From: Spirochaetales bacterium
GTDB lineage: Bacteria; Spirochaetota; Spirochaetia; SZUA-6
Direction of reading: 5' to 3'
NCBI GenBank assembly: GCA_003233545.1
Contig: QILZ01000248.1
Span: 1 to 10,419 of the forward strand
Length of the DNA: 10,419 nt
Numbering within the stretch: position 1 is the stretch's first letter; each line of letters opens with the position of its first letter. The notes below the pieces were generated by a model. That model ran no database searches, was not told the DNA's origin, and saw nothing but the letters and a program-made list of their open reading frames with translations. Made by a program: the position numbers and the translations under genes. Positions 6,900 to 10,419 of the stretch are shown here, in pieces.

Positions 6900-7636
6900 C
6901 AGAAACCCACCCAGAAAGAAAGAACCGATTTCATCGATTCCCCCAGTTTATCCGCATATTCTGTAAGTTCGATACAGTACTGGAAAACTTCGGAGAGGTT
7001 CCTCCTGTGGAATTCAACCTCTGCTTTTAAAAAAAGAATCATAGGTTCCGATTTATTCTTTACCTTATTAAGTATTGCAAATGCCTGATCGTACATCTTA
7101 AGCTCTATAAGGATTCTTACGAGGAAAAAAATATTATTTTTCCTGTACCGCCTGCCTTGAATTGTCTTTTTTAAATATTCGAAGGATTCTTTTAAGTAGA
7201 ATTTCTTTATCTCCGGTTTACCTTCATTAAGGAGAGCAAATTCGTAGTATGTTTCGGCTAATTCCAAATATACCGCATCGCTTTCTCCGGTCTTTAATTT
7301 GTTTTTCAGTTCCTCTATTCTTGTGTTGTACCTGTTCTCTATCAGGTTTATACTCTCCGCTGCGAGCAGGGCCGTTTCCTGGTCGCTGCTCCTGGTAAGT
7401 TCGCTGAAAATACGATTTAGTATAATATACGTTTTGATATCCAGATCGCGGCGCGACAGAATTCTTTCCAATGCATCAAAGTCGTATGGTTTTTCATTAA
7501 TAGGTTTTATGGAAGTTCCCAGATATATAAATGCCTCTATCGGAAACATATTTTCCTCCACTGCTTTTAAAGCTGCCGAAGGAGTTTTGGGCCTGAAGCC
7601 CGGTGAAACATTTTTGATATAATCGAAACCGGACAT
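6899..7636 (-). CDS. pelE: PelE-like TPR protein
   Basis: The position between pelD and pelF and the helical-repeat character make this the PelE counterpart. In studied systems PelE is a TPR protein of the inner-membrane complex with PelD, F and G. The 245 residues are almost wholly helical by composition. The segment AAESINLIENRYNTRIEEL (92-110) followed by ESDAVYLELAETYYEFALL (118-136) resembles the start of the PelE repeat region, and TPR-like helix pairs continue at about 143-160, 165-192 and 197-228. Unlike Pseudomonas PelE (about 329 residues, two N-terminal membrane helices), no membrane segment is seen, so this form looks cytosolic and must be held by its partners. The ATG is 3 nt after the pelD stop, and the TGA shares one base with the pelF start. 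Assignment by sequence alone is moderate; context raises it. Confidence 0.72.
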   Translation of the reverse strand: MSGFDYIKNVSPGFRPKTPSAALKAVEENMFPIEAFIYLGTSIKPINEKPYDFDALERILSRRDLDIKTYIILNRIFSELTRSSDQETALLAAESINLIENRYNTRIEELKNKLKTGESDAVYLELAETYYEFALLNEGKPEIKKFYLKESFEYLKKTIQGRRYRKNNIFFLVRILIELKMYDQAFAILNKVKNKSEPMILFLKAEVEFHRRNLSEVFQYCIELTEYADKLGESMKSVLSFWVGF

Positions 7637-7639
7637 ATT

Positions 7640-9070
7640 TTAAATCTTCTGCATCTCAAGTAGATTTTCCGCTATCCCGAGCAGATCTTCCAGTGTCTCT
7701 TCTGTTCCGGTCAGAGATGAATATCCAAGGATAAGATCCAGAGTAATACCCTCCCCGCGTATCTCCCAGTCCCGCTTATTTATTGCCTCCAGCAGATTCA
7801 GACTGAACAAAGACGACCCGTCAAAATCGAGATTGGGATAAAGTATAACAATCTGATTTTCGCTTTTATAGTGAAAAAATCTTGCCTTATTCTCCGATAT
7901 GACAGTCATGGTCTCTATAAGTTCCACAACAAGCCTTAAAACTTCATCTTTTCCATATCTATCAGCTAATGTGCCGAAATTCTGAATTTCCGAAATAATT
8001 ACACTTAACTTGCCTTTTTCATATTTTACACGCTTTAATTCATTATTAATTATTTTAGAAAAATATACAAAGGAAGGCAGTCCGGTAACAGGATTCGTTT
8101 CCGCCTGTTTTAAAACACTCGAATACTCCAATGTCTTTTCCAGAGCGTTCGCAGCGAGAGCAACGATTAACTGGAGCATCCGCCCGGTATAAAGATTATA
8201 CTTTTCGAAGGGCATCTCCTCTATATTGAGAATCCCCCATACCTTTCTGCCCGCCAAAATAGGTATTGTAAACAAATTTCTCCCCGTATCCATCTGCCTG
8301 AGATTTTCGTACTGGAGCAGCATTGTCGCCGAAAATATGGTATTATTACGAACAACCCAGCCTTCGATGCTGTCAGAATCGGTAAGCACGGCCTCCGCTT
8401 TTTCCTTAGAATCCCATCCGAGTGTCGAAGACAGCACAAGACTGCTGCTGTCCGGTTTATACTCCCATACCGAACACTTTGTAGCGCCTGAAAAATGCTG
8501 TACCGTTTCAAGAAGAGCAAAAAGGGCCTTATCCAAATTGAGCGAACGTATGCTCTGTATCTGTGTATAAAGCGTAGTTAATGAATCTTCCTGCCGGGAT
8601 ACTCTCTGTTCAAGCTCCAGGTTTACCGTACGCAATCCCTTTACCTCGCGCATCAGGGTCGCTTTATCCCTGGAAATTATCTTAAGGCGGTTCCTGTCTC
8701 TGACGGAACGTGAGGTAAGAGCTTCACGGATAAGTCCGAAAAGATAGATTCCGAGCAGGCCCACGGCAAAGGGTACCAGGGAATTATCCCCGAGTTCCTT
8801 CCAGTAGGAAATCATGTCTATTTCACCTTTTATCAGGAAGAAGACAAACGGAAGCGGAAGAGAAATTGTAAAAGCCGATGCAAAGAGTGAATAAAACCCG
8901 TAATATTTACCATAATATGCGGCAACTACAAGTGCAAAATCTATATAAGGATTAAACGGAACCTTAAAAAACCCCGGGTCATTGGAGAAAATTACGTTAA
9001 CAGCGCCGATAATTACTGAGAAAAGCGATAATTCACCTATAATTTTCAAAGGAGTCTGTTTTTTTTCCAA
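7640..9070 (-). CDS. pelD: PelD-like membrane regulator: 4 TM, coiled coil, GAF, degenerate GGDEF
   Basis: PelD is the inner-membrane regulatory subunit of the Pel synthase; in Pseudomonas it activates synthesis on binding cyclic di-GMP. The 476-residue protein has the PelD order: four membrane helices (about 10-28, 42-60, 62-80, 98-115), a charged coiled-coil-like linker (about 122-172), a GAF domain (about 178-315) and a GGDEF-like domain (about 325-460) opening with NPVTGLPS (326-333). The GGDEF signature is replaced by SENQI at 403-407, so it cannot be a working diguanylate cyclase. At the usual inhibitory-site position the RxxD reads N394-K-A-R397, so classical cyclic di-GMP contacts are not obvious. 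The start is TTG at 9070. The frame stays open about 50 nt further upstream but offers no other common start, and no Shine-Dalgarno is seen. It heads the tightly packed pelD-E-F-G unit. Confidence 0.85.
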   Translation of the reverse strand: MEKKQTPLKIIGELSLFSVIIGAVNVIFSNDPGFFKVPFNPYIDFALVVAAYYGKYYGFYSLFASAFTISLPLPFVFFLIKGEIDMISYWKELGDNSLVPFAVGLLGIYLFGLIREALTSRSVRDRNRLKIISRDKATLMREVKGLRTVNLELEQRVSRQEDSLTTLYTQIQSIRSLNLDKALFALLETVQHFSGATKCSVWEYKPDSSSLVLSSTLGWDSKEKAEAVLTDSDSIEGWVVRNNTIFSATMLLQYENLRQMDTGRNLFTIPILAGRKVWGILNIEEMPFEKYNLYTGRMLQLIVALAANALEKTLEYSSVLKQAETNPVTGLPSFVYFSKIINNELKRVKYEKGKLSVIISEIQNFGTLADRYGKDEVLRLVVELIETMTVISENKARFFHYKSENQIVILYPNLDFDGSSLFSLNLLEAINKRDWEIRGEGITLDLILGYSSLTGTEETLEDLLGIAENLLEMQKI

Positions 9071-9072
9071 TT

Positions 9073-9093
9073 CTATACTATTATATAGTATAG
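9073..9093. repeat. Perfect 8-bp inverted repeat in the pelD divergent region, candidate operator
   Basis: CTATACTA (9073-9080), spacer TTATA, TAGTATAG (9086-9093). The dyad sits over the pelD -10 box, between two divergent genes, where a repressor or activator controlling both could bind. Its AT-richness means chance or mere promoter symmetry cannot be excluded. If transcribed, it would form only a weak hairpin. Confidence 0.5.
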
Positions 9094-9108
9094 GATATTT
9101 TAAAACAA
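9080..9108 (-). promoter_or_regulatory. Promoter of the pelDEFG operon
   Basis: On the minus strand a perfect TATAAT at 9085-9080 follows TTGTTT at 9108-9103 after exactly 17 nt. Transcription would start near 9073, only a few bases before the TTG of pelD, so the main transcript may be almost leaderless. An inverted repeat covers the -10 and the adjoining part of the spacer. Confidence 0.5.
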
Positions 9109-9110
9109 GC

Positions 9111-9114
9111 GGAG
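9111..9114 (+). promoter_or_regulatory. Shine-Dalgarno of the CBM-TPR gene
   Basis: GGAG lies 6 nt before the ATG at 9121 and, together with the signal peptide that follows, supports that start. Confidence 0.65.
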
Positions 9115-9120
9115 TTTAAA

Positions 9121-10419
9121 ATGAAACGGTTTATGGGAAATGTTCTTCTAATAACACTGGTATTGGTTTCCGGATGGACGCAGGAGCAGACGAAGAATAC
9201 CAAACAAAAAACGCCTCAAAATAAGGCACCTGTATCAAAAATAGATGCGGAATTCCCGAAAGAGAATCCCAATATAATTTTTGTCGAAGGGGAGGATGCC
9301 GTTTCCACGAACTTCAACAAGGAACCAACCCTTAACTACAGCTGTTCGGGCAGGAGAACACTTCAGCTTAACAGGGCGTCGGGACTGCAGGGAGGTGCAT
9401 CGTTTTATGCGGATTATGTTTTTTACGTGCCTGAGGGAGGAGAGTATGAATTGTGGTACGGCGGTACACCCCCGGGCCCTAAGGATGATCTGTACCCTTC
9501 TTTTGTGTCACCCTTTAAATATACAATCGATAATAAAAAGACAGTCGATAGATACAGAGAGAATATAACGGTAGTAGAGAATTACGCACCTTCCTATTAC
9601 TGGAATATTTTCGGTGATGAAAAACTCAAAGCAGGTATTCATAAAATCCGGTTCGAAGTAAATCAAAAGCGCCGCTACGACAACAGGTTTTACTTTTATC
9701 TTGACAATTTTTTCCTTATACGGAAAGAAAACGGCAGGCTCATTAAAGGCTCGCCTCTTCCGGAAGTTTTTCCTAAAAATATGAAAAACAGGACCATAAA
9801 TTTCCCATTCAGATCTATCGATGATTACCTGATTATAATAAGAGATAAATCGGACAACCCTCAGCCGCTTATCGAACTGTCTTTAATCTATACTCTCATA
9901 GGAGATTATCTGAATGCTCTTAAATACCTGAAACGGGCATCCCTTTTAGCTCCGGATAACTTTAACATACTTCTTTTAATCGCAAAGAACAGAATATGGA
10001 GGGGAGATGTTTCTATCGGGTTAAAAAAATACAGGGAACTTTTAAAGAAAAATCCCGGCAAGCTCGATCTCTGGATAGAGGCAGGGAAGGTGGCCGCATG
10101 GACAGGCCGCTATAAGGAATCCATTTCATTTTTTAAGGACGGTCTTAAACATTTCAAAGGCAATCTGAACCTGTTAATTAACCTAGGATTAACATATATG
10201 TGGGCAAGCGATCCCTCTGATTCGGAAAAGAGTTTTAAGAAAGCCGATAAAATTACGGCTGAGAATGTGGAACTTATTAAAAAGCTTGCCAAAATCTTTA
10301 TAGTCAATGGATACCCCGAATATGCAATTCCTCTCTATAAAAAAGCCATACAGATATCACCTGCCGACCTCGAGTCATATCTCCTCTTAGAGGATACATA
10401 TCTAAAGACAGGTAAAAAA
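9121..10419 (+). CDS. Exported carbohydrate-binding-like / TPR protein, C-terminus cut by window edge; candidate PelB-type component
   Basis: The frame starts at ATG 9121 and stays open for 433 codons to the right edge. Residues 1-20 form a signal peptide (MKRF, then a hydrophobic core, no lipobox cysteine), followed by a Lys/Gln/Asn-rich linker to about 50. Residues 54-200 resemble a CBM6/35-type beta-sandwich: VEGEDAV at 55-61, a YELWYGG strand, a YWNIFGDEKLKAGIHKIRF segment and a closing LDNFFLI strand. From about 245 onward there are roughly five TPR-like repeats, such as IYTLIGDYLNALKYLKRAS. The protein should act in the periplasm or at the outer membrane. It is divergent from pelD across 50 bp, and PelB is a TPR protein with an outer-membrane barrel, so a PelB-like role is plausible. 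No barrel is visible, since the C-terminus lies outside. A generic TPR cell-surface protein is the alternative. Confidence 0.8.
   Translation, partial: MKRFMGNVLLITLVLVSGWTQEQTKNTKQKTPQNKAPVSKIDAEFPKENPNIIFVEGEDAVSTNFNKEPTLNYSCSGRRTLQLNRASGLQGGASFYADYVFYVPEGGEYELWYGGTPPGPKDDLYPSFVSPFKYTIDNKKTVDRYRENITVVENYAPSYYWNIFGDEKLKAGIHKIRFEVNQKRRYDNRFYFYLDNFFLIRKENGRLIKGSPLPEVFPKNMKNRTINFPFRSIDDYLIIIRDKSDNPQPLIELSLIYTLIGDYLNALKYLKRASLLAPDNFNILLLIAKNRIWRGDVSIGLKKYRELLKKNPGKLDLWIEAGKVAAWTGRYKESISFFKDGLKHFKGNLNLLINLGLTYMWASDPSDSEKSFKKADKITAENVELIKKLAKIFIVNGYPEYAIPLYKKAIQISPADLESYLLLEDTYLKTGKK

Noticed and set aside
7640..8100. Active diguanylate cyclase in the PelD GGDEF domain
   Set aside because: The signature is SENQI instead of GGDEF, so cyclase activity is not expected.
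9281..9568. Plus-strand open frame of 95 codons
   Set aside because: It is in a different frame inside the CBM-TPR gene, which has the signal peptide, Shine-Dalgarno and domain evidence.
10110..10307. Minus-strand open frame of 65 codons at the right end
   Set aside because: It lies opposite the TPR repeats of the CBM-TPR gene and has no independent support.
1..10419. CRISPR arrays, tRNA or rRNA genes, insertion sequences or phage genes
   Set aside because: No spaced direct repeats, tRNA-like cloverleaf, transposase motif or terminal inverted repeats were seen; nearly all of the window is taken by the genes listed.

Overview
The window is densely coding, with no gene-free stretch above about 80 bases. 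It reads as a bacterial chromosome of low to moderate GC. It looks most like a free-living, motile Gram-negative-type bacterium such as a spirochaete. That assignment is an inference from gene content and protein style (orphan cheR-cheB pair, RseC-type membrane protein, YmdB-family protein, Pel genes); no rRNA or other phylogenetic marker is present.

Layout. Positions 1-796 carry two minus-strand genes: a DUF151/bifunctional-nuclease family protein cut by the left edge, and a small unrecognised protein upstream of it. A 65-bp divergent promoter region (797-861) separates them from a plus-strand chemotaxis pair, cheR (862-1677) and cheB (1693-2781), which set receptor methylation. cheB converges on a long minus-strand block with only 4 bp between stop codons. 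Read in its own direction from 9070, that block is pelD, pelE-like, pelF and pelG, all touching or overlapping. After a 79-bp gap with its own promoter-like sequence come a YmdB-family (TIGR00282) protein and an RseC/MucC-family membrane protein, which overlap by 8 bp.

The Pel block encodes the inner-membrane and cytoplasmic half of a Pel exopolysaccharide machine: the regulatory membrane protein PelD, the TPR adaptor PelE, the glycosyltransferase PelF and the 12-helix transporter PelG. pelA, pelB and pelC are not in the window. A divergent gene at 9121, cut by the right edge, encodes an exported protein with a carbohydrate-binding-like beta-sandwich followed by TPRs. It is a good candidate for the periplasmic/outer-membrane side of the same system (a PelB-like role). 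It shares a 50-bp intergenic region with pelD that holds a perfect 8-bp inverted repeat overlapping the pelD promoter.

Most notable points: the PelD GGDEF domain has lost both the signature and the canonical RxxD c-di-GMP site at the expected place; the YmdB homologue has substitutions at most metal-ligand positions and looks like a pseudoenzyme; pelD starts with TTG, has no Shine-Dalgarno sequence and may be nearly leaderless; PelE has no membrane anchor; and the divergent exported protein has an unusual CBM-TPR architecture.
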